Assembly: GCA_030710605.1 (NCBI GenBank)
Contig: CP092871.1
Coordinates: forward strand, 66,297,887 to 66,361,886
DNA from: Cordylochernes scorpioides
Lineage: Eukaryota > Arthropoda > Arachnida > Pseudoscorpiones > Chernetidae
Length of the DNA: 64,000 bases
Direction of reading: 5' to 3'
Under the pieces are notes generated by a model, which saw only the letters and a list, made by a program, of their open reading frames with translations, was not told the DNA's origin and made no database searches. Each line of letters starts with the position of its first letter. Positions within the stretch are counted from its first letter, which is position 1. The translations under genes were made by a program, and so were the position numbers. Positions 1-9,065 of the stretch are shown here, piece after piece.

Positions 1-870
1 ATCAAGTCATTAATTACGTAACCTGTCGGGAGTTCTTTGTTCAACTCCAAATTAAGGTCGGCAGGTAGAAGCATTATTATTATCGGACACAACAGTTGTC
101 CGTAAACATCAATGGACACGTTTAGTGACTCGAGACTTCTTATTTGAACAGAAAGGTTGTCAAAAAGTTCGCGGAAGGTTCTTACATCGCTTTGACGTTT
201 TGAGTATTCTCATTGACAACAAATTGTTCATATGTCGGCTAATAAAAATGTATCCTCGCATAGATCTGTCTTTAAGCAATTTTATAGCTTTTTCATAATT
301 GTCCGCAGATAAAGCGAAACCTTCGACTGTGTTTAGTGCAGTTCCTCTGAGATGTGTCTTCAGATAGTTAAATTTATCGATCGGGTTCAGTGAGTTGTTC
401 TGGTGAATAGCTGCATCAAAATAATTCCAGAACGTCAGCCATTCACTAAAGTTTCCATAAAATTTCGATATCATCAATTTCGGAAGCTTCACAGTCGTGC
501 AGGAAGGTACATAATGTCTCATTTCGGGTTCATCTATTCGTGAGTTTGAATCCTGTATATTTTCGCCACGAGAATCTGATTGGCGAATCTTTTTATTTGC
601 CCTAAATCTCCAAGTAATATATTTCTCTCGATATTCCTCTACCCCCTGTAATTCCCTCTCTAAATCGCCAGTTTCAAGAAGCGTTTCTATTTCGTGATCA
701 ACTAATTTAAGTTCATTAAATGATTCATTCAATTGTTCTAATAATTCTTCAATTTCAATTCGCATTAGCGTGTCAAGTCCACTTTCAATCTTATTGCATG
801 TTTTCGTTAAATATGATCTGTTAATAGCACGCTTCTTCTTTAAACGTAGAATTAATTCTTCCGCCATCAT
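1..870 (-). pseudogene. BEL/Pao gag fragment (DUF1759 type), cut by the left edge
   Basis: Gag of a BEL/Pao LTR retrotransposon, the structural protein that packages element RNA. It reads leftwards from the ATG at 868-870. The first ~100 residues are charged and coiled-coil-like (rich in Glu, Lys and Leu). A DUF1759-type core follows, with KLPKLMISKFYGNFSEWLTF and later LKTHLRGTAL. The frame breaks near 215-225. After one shift the same domain continues in another frame to the window edge (RELFDNLSVQIRSL, then LLPADLNLELNKELPTGYV), so the gag is longer than the 236 codons read directly. The homology call is by motif recognition. The gag of the Pao element at 17071-19230 has the same layout and supports it. 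No protease or pol is visible because the element leaves the window. Confidence 0.85.
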
Positions 871-962
871 GTAAACAAAGCGGCAAGTAGGGTTAGCTAG
901 CGAGTTCCAAAATGGTCAGCTCAAAATGCTTCTTTTTTTTCTTCTAGAATTTACCTTCAACA

Positions 963-980
963 GTCCCGGCTGAGATGCCA
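963..980 (-). promoter_or_regulatory. Possible primer-binding site of the left Pao element
   Basis: About 80 bp upstream of the gag ATG, the minus strand reads TGGCATCTCAGCCGGGAC. It starts with the TGG complementary to a tRNA CCA end and has a GC-rich part where a T-stem would pair. This fits a tRNA primer-binding site, with the 5' LTR lying at higher coordinates. I cannot name the tRNA or fix the LTR ends. Confidence 0.35.
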
Positions 981-1202
981 AAATATTGCGATTTCACCGC
1001 CACTCTGAGTTGTGACGACGATCTAAGTTCTATAGAGGGAGTCGCTCACCTCTATTCTTGGTCGGCGGGGTTGAAGGTTCAAAATTGTGGCGTAGCTGTT
1101 TATAACACTTTTAAAATATACGACAAACAGGAGGGAAAATTATATTTATTATAAATTAAGAAAAAAGTAAAGTATTATTCAATTAATTATATATTCAAAT
1201 AT
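981..1202 (-). other. Probable LTR remnant, non-coding
   Basis: Gene-free stretch between the possible primer-binding site and the small ORF at 1203. On the minus strand it contains an AATAAA near 1145 and is AT-rich to about 1200. It may be the 5' LTR of the left Pao element, but no matching second LTR is in the window. Confidence 0.25.
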
Positions 1203-1350
1203 TTACACTAAAAGATCGGGGATCAGGGCAAATTCTCGCGTTCGAAAGTTGTTTACAAGTTCTTCCATTAATGTTCTTCCCATTTCAGCCGCTGCATCCC
1301 CGTCGGCCTCCCATTGGCTGCTTCGAACTCCTTCTTTTCCAACAATCAGG
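1203..1350 (-). other. Unidentified short open frame, possible terminal exon or fragment
   Basis: An open frame of about 50 codons without a clear ATG. It ends in TAA at 1203-1205 and reads ...GRTLMEELVNNFRTREFALI.... Base and codon use look more protein-like than the flanks, and an AATAAA follows 55-60 bp after the stop. I do not recognise the family. It could be the end of a captured host exon or of an element protein. It is not part of the transposase-like gene next door, which ends at 1399. Confidence 0.3.
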
Positions 1351-1394
1351 GAAAAAGTTTAAATGTGAATCCATAAAATGCAATTTTAGATTCA

Positions 1395-2519
1395 TTAATC
1401 ACCCGAGCTTATGGAATTTGGAAATCAGATTTTCGACGATTCTCGCATAATTCGGTGACTTATTATTGCCTAAAAGGTGTTTGACAACGTCGATGAGTGC
1501 AAGCCAAGCATTTTTCTCATCTTCTTTCAATGTTGCAATAAACTCTTCGTCATTTATTAGTTTACGAATTTGAGGTCCAATGAAAATACTTTCCATTATC
1601 TTAGAACGACTAATCTTCGGAAATTCAGTCATTAAATACTTGACATCATCACTATCTTTCTTTAAAGCCTTTACAACATTTTTCTTTAACCCTAATAGAT
1701 ATGTAAAGGGGGAAGAAGCATTTTTATTTTATGGAAAAACGGTTAATTTTCAACGTTTTGTTCACCTAAGCGAAACATACTTCTTTCAGGCCACATTTTT
1801 TGTATATAATGAATATTTCTGTCTCTGCTGTCCCACTTGCAAAAAAGCAAGGATACTTTGTGTTTCCTTTCAGCAAGCCCTGTAAAAATCCTATTGTTTC
1901 CTATTACGATAGACAGAGATTTTGGTTTGTGGTAACAAAAGGTTCCTTTGCTTTAATCTTGATCCAAGGATTTCTGCTGCTTCCTTTGATAGCCCTAGCT
2001 CCCTAACTAGATCATTTAATGATGCCTGATCAAATAAATGTGGAATGCTACTTTCATTTGAAATAAATTCAGGGTCTTCTAATTGATGATCATCTACAAA
2101 CGCTGTGTGCTGATTATCCTTTTTGATATAGGATTCTCGAGGTCGTGATGAATAGGTTGCCTAGCTGATGGTATATCAAGATAAAAGTTAGTTTGCTTTT
2201 TTTTGCTATTAAGGCCTGTGATTTTGTAGACACAGAAATAACAATCGTCATAGTGATTTTTTGGTTCTCGCCAAACCATTGGTACACCAAAGGGCATACC
2301 TTTTAATTTCCCCGATTTCCATTGCAAAAGCCTTTGATAGCACGTTCCGCACACACTATGGGAGCACCACCACTTATCTTGATCACCTAAGGCCACACCA
2401 AAATATTCTTTATAGCATTCTTTTATCTTTGGGGTGATACGTTTCCTCTGTTTGGGGATTATAAATTTTCCACAAATGTAGCAGAACATTTCTGGATTAG
2501 CTTTGCATTTACGCGGCAT
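1395..2519 (-). pseudogene. Decayed copy 1 of the FCYICG-type transposase-like protein
   Basis: Second copy of the protein encoded by the TIR transposon at 20978-23592. The N-terminal part (2519-2094) starts MPRKCKANPEMFCYICGKF and carries paired cysteines in CYICG, CGTCYQ and DDCYFC, with the shared block MPFGVPMVWREP. The middle is broken into several frames (LGLSKEAAEILGSRLK, then CFLCKWDSRDR-like and LLPPLHI-like remnants). About 300-400 bp present in the other copy are missing near 1890. The C-terminal part (1632-1399) reads SIFIGPQIRKLINDEEF. No clear inverted repeats are visible around this copy. The function of the family is inferred from the better-preserved copy. Confidence 0.75.
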
Positions 2520-2775
2520 TATTTATATATTTAAAAATATTTATGAAAATTAATGTATTTTAAAACATTTTCTTGATATAAAATTGCAATGGTATGCATT
2601 TCATCTAAAAGATGATTAAATTTTATGCTTACAAAGTCAATATCTTCAAAATATTTTGATGACAGCGATGACATCAGCTTCTTTATAAAATTAAATATTT
2701 TTCAAAAAATTGAGCTAATTTTGAAAAATGAAGGTTATATTCATGATTTACTAGAAACAACTTTCAAATACAATA
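2520..2775. other. AT-rich spacer, nothing recognised
   Basis: Gene-free, strongly AT-rich. One AT-rich frame runs through it into the next element but looks like chance. Confidence 0.5.
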
Positions 2776-3112
2776 GACCCTCGGTTTACGAGCACCTTGG
2801 AGTACGAGCTTTTCGCAGTACGAGCAAAATTTTTTGAAAAATTTTACCTCGGATTTACGAGTGAAATTTTGCATTACGAGCAACTCGTGATGGTTGCCCG
2901 TAATCGTGATGGATGAAAATTCACTGGGATCCCTCCCTTCAGATCAGATTTGGGAAATATGTAAAATGTGGGAAACTGTGCAATTGTTCGTAGCAAGAAG
3001 AATTGCCCGAGTTTCAATTATTAAAAATAAGAAATTAGTTTCGCACTACGAGCGTTTTGGAGTACGAGCATGGCTCTGGAACGGATTATGCTCGCAAACC
3101 GAGGGTCCACTG
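2776..3112. mobile_element. Pogo/Tigger-like MITE (Tc1/mariner type)
   Basis: A 337-bp element with inverted ends. The left begins GACCCTCGGTTTACGAGCA. The right end, read inwards on the minus strand, begins CAGTGGACCCTCGGTTTGCG. Internal TACGAGC-type motifs are also mirrored. TA dinucleotides flank both ends (2774-2775 and 3113-3114), as expected for Tc1/mariner insertion. The first few bases of the left end (CAGTG) are missing. There is no coding capacity, so it is non-autonomous. Confidence 0.7.
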
Positions 3113-3298
3113 TATTGAGAAGGAAAAAGTGTGTGTACTAGTGTTATTAAATGTTTTTTTTTCTCTCTCTCTTTGAAAATACTAAATTTAAAATACTTTC
3201 TTAAAAGGTAAAATCGCCTAATTCTTTAAAACCATTTCAGCTGTAAGTAAACTTGTTTTTTGTTGTTTCATTTTCTGAACCATAAAAGATTCCCAACA

Positions 3299-3314
3299 TG
3301 GTAGCAGAGCTCGG
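3299..3314 (+). promoter_or_regulatory. Copia-A primer-binding site (initiator Met tRNA type)
   Basis: TGGTAGCAGAGCTCGG lies directly after a CA dinucleotide that would end the 5' LTR (at 3298). The first 12 bases match the complement of the initiator methionine tRNA 3' end, the usual Copia primer. It belongs to the Copia element whose gag resumes at 12576. The LTR itself lies to the left and its start could not be fixed. Confidence 0.75.
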
Positions 3315-3427
3315 TTTTTGAATCGCGGTAAAATCTATATAAAATATAGGATAAAATATAAATAAAACATAAGATTGATTGGTTATTGGGAATTGTCAAG
3401 ATTGTGAAAATAAAGTAGCTAAAAAAG

Positions 3428-4612
3428 ATGCAGCCTATTGTAATCAAATCAACGATCGGCCCAGCTGGCGAAAAGGTCAGTATAATCGAAACCAACATAC
3501 TTTTGAAAATTCTTGAAAGATGTGGCATCGAGTACAAAGTAGAAGAAACTCCTTCAACAAAGAAACGAACTCGCGAATCCCCATCAGATTCAACATCACG
3601 TAGCTAAAAGACACCGAGAATGGAAGTTGTCTCACAGCATAATGAAAACGATGTCTCCATGAACGAGGTAACTGAATTCCCTCAAAAAACGTCCGCAGCT
3701 TCCCCTCCTCAGGTTAACGAAGAAAACATTAATGAAGATGGTCCTTGGACAACAGTTACACATGCAAAAAATCCAAGAATACCACCTGTAATAGCAGAAA
3801 ATGTAAGACTGGAAGTTGCTGCCAAGAGCTGAAAGACCTGTGCACAGATAAATTACAATGCACGATCTCAGGAAATAAGCACATTATCAAGGCCAAAAAT
3901 ATTTCAGACTTAAAAAAAATCAGAGAATACGTTCAAAAAAACAATGGCGGCTACTCTTATAGACTCCAAGAAGAAAAACCGCTCAAAGTGGTATTAAAGG
4001 GCGTGACAACAGCCTACAAAACTGAAGATATAGCAATAGAACTTGCAACAATGGGCTTTATTGAGACCTCTGTGAAGAGACTTCACAGACAATCAACTAA
4101 AATACCAATAGTGGTAGAATTACCGAAAAAATGAACATAACAAGAAAATTTACGGAAAAACTGAACTTCTCTATCAGAAAATTGCAGTAGAATTTTTCAG
4201 AACAACAAACCGTGTGACTCAATGCTTCAACTGCCAGGGTTTCGTAAACGGTCAACTTAACTGCTTCCTGAAACCAAAATGCGTCAAGTGTGCCGAGGAG
4301 CACCATTCGAAGGACTGCCCAAGAAAGTCAAGACAACTTCCCCCAAAGTGCGCAAACTGTGAAGAAGCGCACACGGCCAATTACCGCGGATGCCCTAAGT
4401 TTCCAAGAGTACATCAGCAACAGCCAAGATACCCTGGTCAGTACAAACCTAACAACCCAATTCTGAATTCAAAAAGATCTGAAACACTGCCGAAAATTGT
4501 AGAACAACAAAATAAAAGCAATGCTGAGGTTGCGACAAGAAAAACTTCTCGTTCTGAGGCTAAGGACCTATGTGAAAAATTGATGCAAGTAATCAAAACA
4601 TACCTACAATGA
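3428..4612 (+). pseudogene. LINE-A ORF1, nucleic-acid-binding protein
   Basis: ORF1 of a Jockey/X-type LINE, the RNA-binding partner of the ORF2 enzyme. It starts MQPIVIKSTIGPAGEK and has an in-frame TAA at 3605-3607. After the stop the same frame continues (MEVVSQHNEN at 3620). A shift near 3800 leads to a PRE_C2HC-like region (NGGYSYRLQEEKPLKVVLKG), and another near 4134 to three zinc knuckles (CFNCQGF.., CVKCAEEHHSKDC, CANCEEAHTANYRGC) at 4230-4400. The TGA stop overlaps the ORF2 ATG (ATGA at 4609-4612), so ORF2 was probably read by re-initiation. At least one stop and two frameshifts make it non-functional. Confidence 0.8.
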
Positions 4613-5540
4613 ATTTCAAATTACCTTTTAAAATTATTGCTTGGAATTGTAACGGAATCAGATCAAAGAAAGAAGAATTATTGAACTTTTTAGAAGATAA
4701 CTCTCTCAATAGACATTGTTCTGCTCAGTGAAACTCACCTTAAACCCCCTCAATTGATCTAAAGTTTAGGAACTATCAAACCATTAGAACTGACCGAATT
4801 ACAGGAAAAGGTGGGGGAACAGCCATCATTATAAAATCCTTTTTTAAATATAAAATATGCCGATTCATACTTCAAACTTGGAAAATGCTTCAATTTTGAT
4901 AAAACCAGATGGAAAAACCCTCTTGCAAATCTCAGCAATTTATAAGAAGCCTGATGCACCATTATTGGAAGAAGATTTGAACCAACTGATAAAACACAAC
5001 CACGCAATAATCGTTGCAGGAGACTGGAACTCCAAACACCCTCTTTGGGGATCAAGGACTTCTAATAACAGCGGAATCGTGCTGCACAATTTCTCTGAAA
5101 GAGAAAGCCTCGACATTGTCGCACCTTCGTCACCCATGCATTACAGTACACTCGGCAATCCCGATTTCCTAGACTTCGCTGTTTTTAAAAACATTCCCTG
5201 GACCCCAAAGGCCAGAACCACCGACGATTTATCATCTGACCATCTCCCTGTAATCTTTGAATTGAATTGTCCAAAGGATGAATTCACAACCCAGCTCAGC
5301 CGAGTAACTAATTGGGTTCATTTTCAACAAGATCTAATCTCCACCACGCCCCCAGACTCCCCTTGAAAACTGAAGTAGACATTGATTTAGCAGTTGGAAT
5401 TTTAATCGAGAAAATTAATAATAGCTACTCGAAAAACACCATAGTCTCATCTTCCAAATTAATAAAGAACCCAAAAACCAAAGCCTTAATAAGGGAGAAA
5501 AATAAAGCTAGGAAAAGATGGCAATCAACCTGGGATCTAG

Positions 5541-5543
<3 letters not shown>

Positions 5544-5598
<55 letters not shown>
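5544..5598. repeat. (AT)n(AG)n microsatellite at the LINE-B 3' junction
   Basis: About 29 bp of AT repeat followed by 26 bp of AG repeat, abutting the LINE-B 3' end. A second GA run (10698-10710) abuts its 5' end. On the LINE-B sense strand the element is therefore flanked by TC repeats on both sides. Confidence 0.95.
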
Positions 5599-5663
5599 CG
5601 GTTAAACATTCTTTATTGACTACAAGTCAATTATGGATGAAAAAATGATAAAATACAGTGAAA

Positions 5664-8600
5664 TTATGATTGAGGAAGGCTCCACCAACTTGCCAGAGTC
5701 CTCCTCCAGATGATGAGAGGGTCTTCTTGGACGCCCCGTATCTCCAGGCCCAGGAAGTGCCTGTAGATACGGGTCTTGGCAGACGCCAGGATGGCCAGGG
5801 CGTCGTCCTCCAGGTCAAGCCCGAAGATCCATCCCTGCAGGTCAGGGGGCCGCTGGATGATGGTGAAGGCCTCCAGGATGACAGGCCTGATCCGCCTACA
5901 GGACCAGTAGCGGTGGGCCAGTGATAGGTCTTCGGACCCACAGGCGATGCAGGACTCTCGGGCTGAGGCCGGATTAGCTGGATGGGGAAGGGCGTGAAGG
6001 GCCAGCCGCACGGCAACGTCGGCATTGTGCCCCGAGAAGGCACCTCGCCGGAGAGAAGGCCAGCTGATGGAGATGGGGATGCTGACGTGGGGAAGCCACC
6101 GGGCTAGCAGCTGGGTGATGGGCAGTGCAGCCAGGCGTGGACGTTCTAGCATGCGGCGGGCAGTGCGGGTGGTTAGGCGCTGGAACGCAGTGGCCGTCCC
6201 GCGCAGCACGATGCCGTCCTTGATGTTGTCAACCCGGTGGGTGTGGTTCCGGTTTTCTTCCACAATCCGGCTGCAGAAGGTGGTGAGTGCCGCGATGTCA
6301 GCGAGGGCGGCGCGGGTGGTGCTCAGAGGGAGAGATGAAGAGCTGGTGAGATCGCCAACGCGCATTCCCGCCCACCGCGATGCGACCAAAAGATCTGGAG
6401 GCCGGAGGAACCTGGAGTCCCCGATGATGTGGAGCTCCTGAAGCTGATGTGGCGGCAGCACCCGGTGGTTCAGCTCCAATATCTCCGAGACGGCCTCCCA
6501 GAGCTTGAGGAGCCTGCGGCGCCGAGGTGGATGCCATGTCCCAGATGTTGGAGGGGTCAGCCACGTCCCACTCACAGCGAGCCAAGAGTAGGCGTTGAGG
6601 CCTCCGCGCAGCGCTGTCTGTACGCCCCTCAAGCACGCCAGGCGAAGCTGCGTTCTAATGTCGAGAAGTCCGAAGCCGCCCACGGAGACTGGCCTAGCAA
6701 GAACGCCGCCCGGCAACCAGGCAGTACGCCGAGGTCCCCAGACAAAGCGCACTAGTCGGACTTGCAGCTTGGCGATGGTGGAGTCTGTGGGCAGGTAGCC
6801 GTGAAGATGGTGCACCACGGCGGACAACACCAGCGAGTTGGCGGCTCTGGCTCGACCGACTAAGGAGAGGCCGCGGGTGAAGGGGACCCACCTCGCCACA
6901 GCACTCTCGAGCAGTGCAAGGAAATGTTGTTCCTGGGCGGAGGATGACACTGCAGGTGTTAAGTTGCAGCCCAGTACCCGGATCTGCTCCGATGTCCAGG
7001 AGATGCCAAGCTGCGTGTCGGTGCGGGCCCGCCAGGCGCCGCACCATAGGCCTTTACACTTCGCAAAGTTGACGCCTATTCCCGAAGCGCGCCGGAAGTC
7101 CTCGAAGATGATTCTCACCACGTCGAAGAGCTCGTCGCGCCTGATGAGCAGCACGATGTCGTCGGCGTAGGCGAGGACGTTTCCGGGGCCGAGCGCACGC
7201 TCGAGGCGCACCAGGAGAGGGCCAGTGGCGAGGCTAAACAAAGCGGCGCTGATGGCACAGCCCTGCCTTACCCCGTTCAGCAGATGGAAGGGCTTTGTGT
7301 GGAGGCCTCCGGCCCGCACTGCCGCATCCGCCCCGGCATACAGGAGGAGGAACCACTCAACGAAGGCAGGAGGCAGCCGCAGAGAGACCATCAGGGACAC
7401 CAGAAAGCAGCGGTCCAGGGTGTCGAAGGCCGACTCTAGGTCCGTTGAGATGACAGCCAGCTCCGACCCGTTCCTCGTAGCCATGTCGATCTCGTCGGCT
7501 ACTCGCGCCACGTTCCAACTGGGAGACCTTCCCGGAACAGCGTATGTCTGGCACCGAGGCACCAGGGCGGGAAGATGGGGCCGCAGACGCTGGAGGAGGA
7601 TGTTGCCCAGGACGCGGTAGTCAGCTGTGGGGAGCGAAATCGGCCTGTAGCCGCTGAGCCCAGGGCCGCCGTTGGACTTGGGGACGAGGCAGATGGTGCT
7701 GCGCCTGATCGATGAAGGCAGGGCCCCGCGGAGTTTGGAGGCCTCGAAGACGCGCCTGAGAGCCTCCACGAAGAAATCTTCGTAGGTGATGAGAAACTCG
7801 CAGGGCAATTCGTCCCACCCGGGAGCCTTTCCGAGCGGTAGTCGGCGGATGGCCGCCGCGATATCTGCGCCGGTGATGTCAGGGCGGGTCAGTGGATCAT
7901 CCTCTTCCAGGGTGAGGGTGGTAGTCGTCCCCCGGATGAACTCAGCGGCGGCGATGGGGTCGCCGGATTCACAGGCAAAGCGGCGCTGGTAGACGGAGTA
8001 TGCCCGTCGTCGCAGCTCCCCGCCGTCGATGACGCTCCCATCTTCATCCCGGATGGTCGTGCCAGCGGGCCTTCGGACGCGAAGCGAGCGCACAAGGTCG
8101 GGCAGCGATGGGTAGTCGGCGGCTGAAGATGCTGCCTCCAGTCTGGCCTGCAGATACCGCCTGGCGCGCGAGATGTGGTCGTCATCGGCGACGCGTGGGA
8201 CATGGAGGGATCTCACCTCCGCCAGGAGTTCGGCCTTGATCTTGGACCATCTTATCCAAAGAGCTTCGCTGGACATGTCTGCAATAGATCCAGATGTTCT
8301 TTCTATTATTGCTAGCAGATGTTCATCCACCAGAGCCGAACGAAGCATGGCGGCCACGCAGGGCTGGCGAGGGGAATGAGGCGAGCCCATCTGGGTGAGG
8401 ACAGCTCGATGGTCGGAGGGCCTGTAGTAGATGGTCTTGTACAGTGTCACTCTCTCCAGGAGTCTCGATGGCAAGAGAATTCTGTCCAGGCGAGCTGCGT
8501 CAACCCGACTCCTGCAGCTGGCCACTCTGGTTGGAAGGTGTTCGGCGTCGAAGAGGGTGGCAACATCAACGAGGGCTGTCTGGTCCATAAGCTCCGTGAG

Positions 8601-9065
8601 GGCCTCCACCGAGCCGGATGTTATGTCGCTCGGGCTCTGCTCGTCGATGTTGAGATCACCCACCACCCAGGCGTCCTCCTGGATCGCGGCTGCTGTTATG
8701 GACTCCAGCTGCTCAAGCCGCTCGCGAGGAATGTGTGACAAGTGACAGTTGATGACACGCACTTCCTGGCCTCGGACGTCGATGGAGACGATGGAGATGT
8801 TTCCCGGCCACAGGACGCGCTGCCGCAGGACAGCGACCCCCGGCGCGAAGAAGCAGGCGAGGCCCGAACCCCTGAGGGCTGCGGGGGGCACGGTGGCGGC
8901 GCTGTAGCCCAGGCACAGATGTTGAATGGGATCCAGCGACGAGGTGTTGGTCTCCTGAACAAAGGCGACGTCTACGCGATGTTGGCGCAGGAAGTGACAG
9001 AGCTCAATGCTCCTCTCGCGAGCGGCGATCCCGCGGGCGTTGATGGAAGCCAGACGGAAGCTCAT
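5664..9065 (-). CDS. LINE-B ORF2, endonuclease and reverse transcriptase
   Basis: An intact 1133-residue frame for the enzyme that nicks target DNA and copies element RNA into it. The N-terminal endonuclease (about residues 1-235) has INARGIAARERS, VQETN, GDLNIDE, SRVDAARLDRIL and SDHRAVL. The reverse transcriptase (about 390-720) has GKAPGWDELPCEFL, GYRPISLPTADYRVL, STDLESAFDTLDRC, GVRQGCAISAALF and the catalytic YADDIVLL. The C-terminal part carries a CxxC...H...C motif (CIACGSEDLSLAHRYWSC), typical of LINE C-terminal zinc fingers. The start is set by the ATGA overlap with the ORF1 stop (9062-9065), which suggests coupled termination and re-initiation. All catalytic motifs I can check are present, so the frame may still encode active enzyme. 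Assignment to the Tx1/L1 group is by motif, not by a tree. Confidence 0.9.
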   Translation of the reverse strand: MSFRLASINARGIAARERSIELCHFLRQHRVDVAFVQETNTSSLDPIQHLCLGYSAATVPPAALRGSGLACFFAPGVAVLRQRVLWPGNISIVSIDVRGQEVRVINCHLSHIPRERLEQLESITAAAIQEDAWVVGDLNIDEQSPSDITSGSVEALTELMDQTALVDVATLFDAEHLPTRVASCRSRVDAARLDRILLPSRLLERVTLYKTIYYRPSDHRAVLTQMGSPHSPRQPCVAAMLRSALVDEHLLAIIERTSGSIADMSSEALWIRWSKIKAELLAEVRSLHVPRVADDDHISRARRYLQARLEAASSAADYPSLPDLVRSLRVRRPAGTTIRDEDGSVIDGGELRRRAYSVYQRRFACESGDPIAAAEFIRGTTTTLTLEEDDPLTRPDITGADIAAAIRRLPLGKAPGWDELPCEFLITYEDFFVEALRRVFEASKLRGALPSSIRRSTICLVPKSNGGPGLSGYRPISLPTADYRVLGNILLQRLRPHLPALVPRCQTYAVPGRSPSWNVARVADEIDMATRNGSELAVISTDLESAFDTLDRCFLVSLMVSLRLPPAFVEWFLLLYAGADAAVRAGGLHTKPFHLLNGVRQGCAISAALFSLATGPLLVRLERALGPGNVLAYADDIVLLIRRDELFDVVRIIFEDFRRASGIGVNFAKCKGLWCGAWRARTDTQLGISWTSEQIRVLGCNLTPAVSSSAQEQHFLALLESAVARWVPFTRGLSLVGRARAANSLVLSAVVHHLHGYLPTDSTIAKLQVRLVRFVWGPRRTAWLPGGVLARPVSVGGFGLLDIRTQLRLACLRGVQTALRGGLNAYSWLAVSGTWLTPPTSGTWHPPRRRRLLKLWEAVSEILELNHRVLPPHQLQELHIIGDSRFLRPPDLLVASRWAGMRVGDLTSSSSLPLSTTRAALADIAALTTFCSRIVEENRNHTHRVDNIKDGIVLRGTATAFQRLTTRTARRMLERPRLAALPITQLLARWLPHVSIPISISWPSLRRGAFSGHNADVAVRLALHALPHPANPASARESCIACGSEDLSLAHRYWSCRRIRPVILEAFTIIQRPPDLQGWIFGLDLEDDALAILASAKTRIYRHFLGLEIRGVQEDPLIIWRRTLASWWSLPQS

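Noticed and set aside
2625-2837. 70-codon AT-rich frame as a small gene
   Set aside because: It crosses into the MITE, has no recognised motif and is compositionally what AT-rich DNA gives by chance.
3299-3314. tRNA-like sequence at 3299 and at 13669
   Set aside because: They are short primer-binding sites next to LTR ends, not tRNA genes.
5670-8745. Many open frames on the plus strand opposite LINE-B ORF2, some over 130 codons
   Set aside because: They are antisense shadows of a GC-rich coding region. They have no recognisable domains, while the minus strand carries a complete endonuclease-reverse transcriptase.
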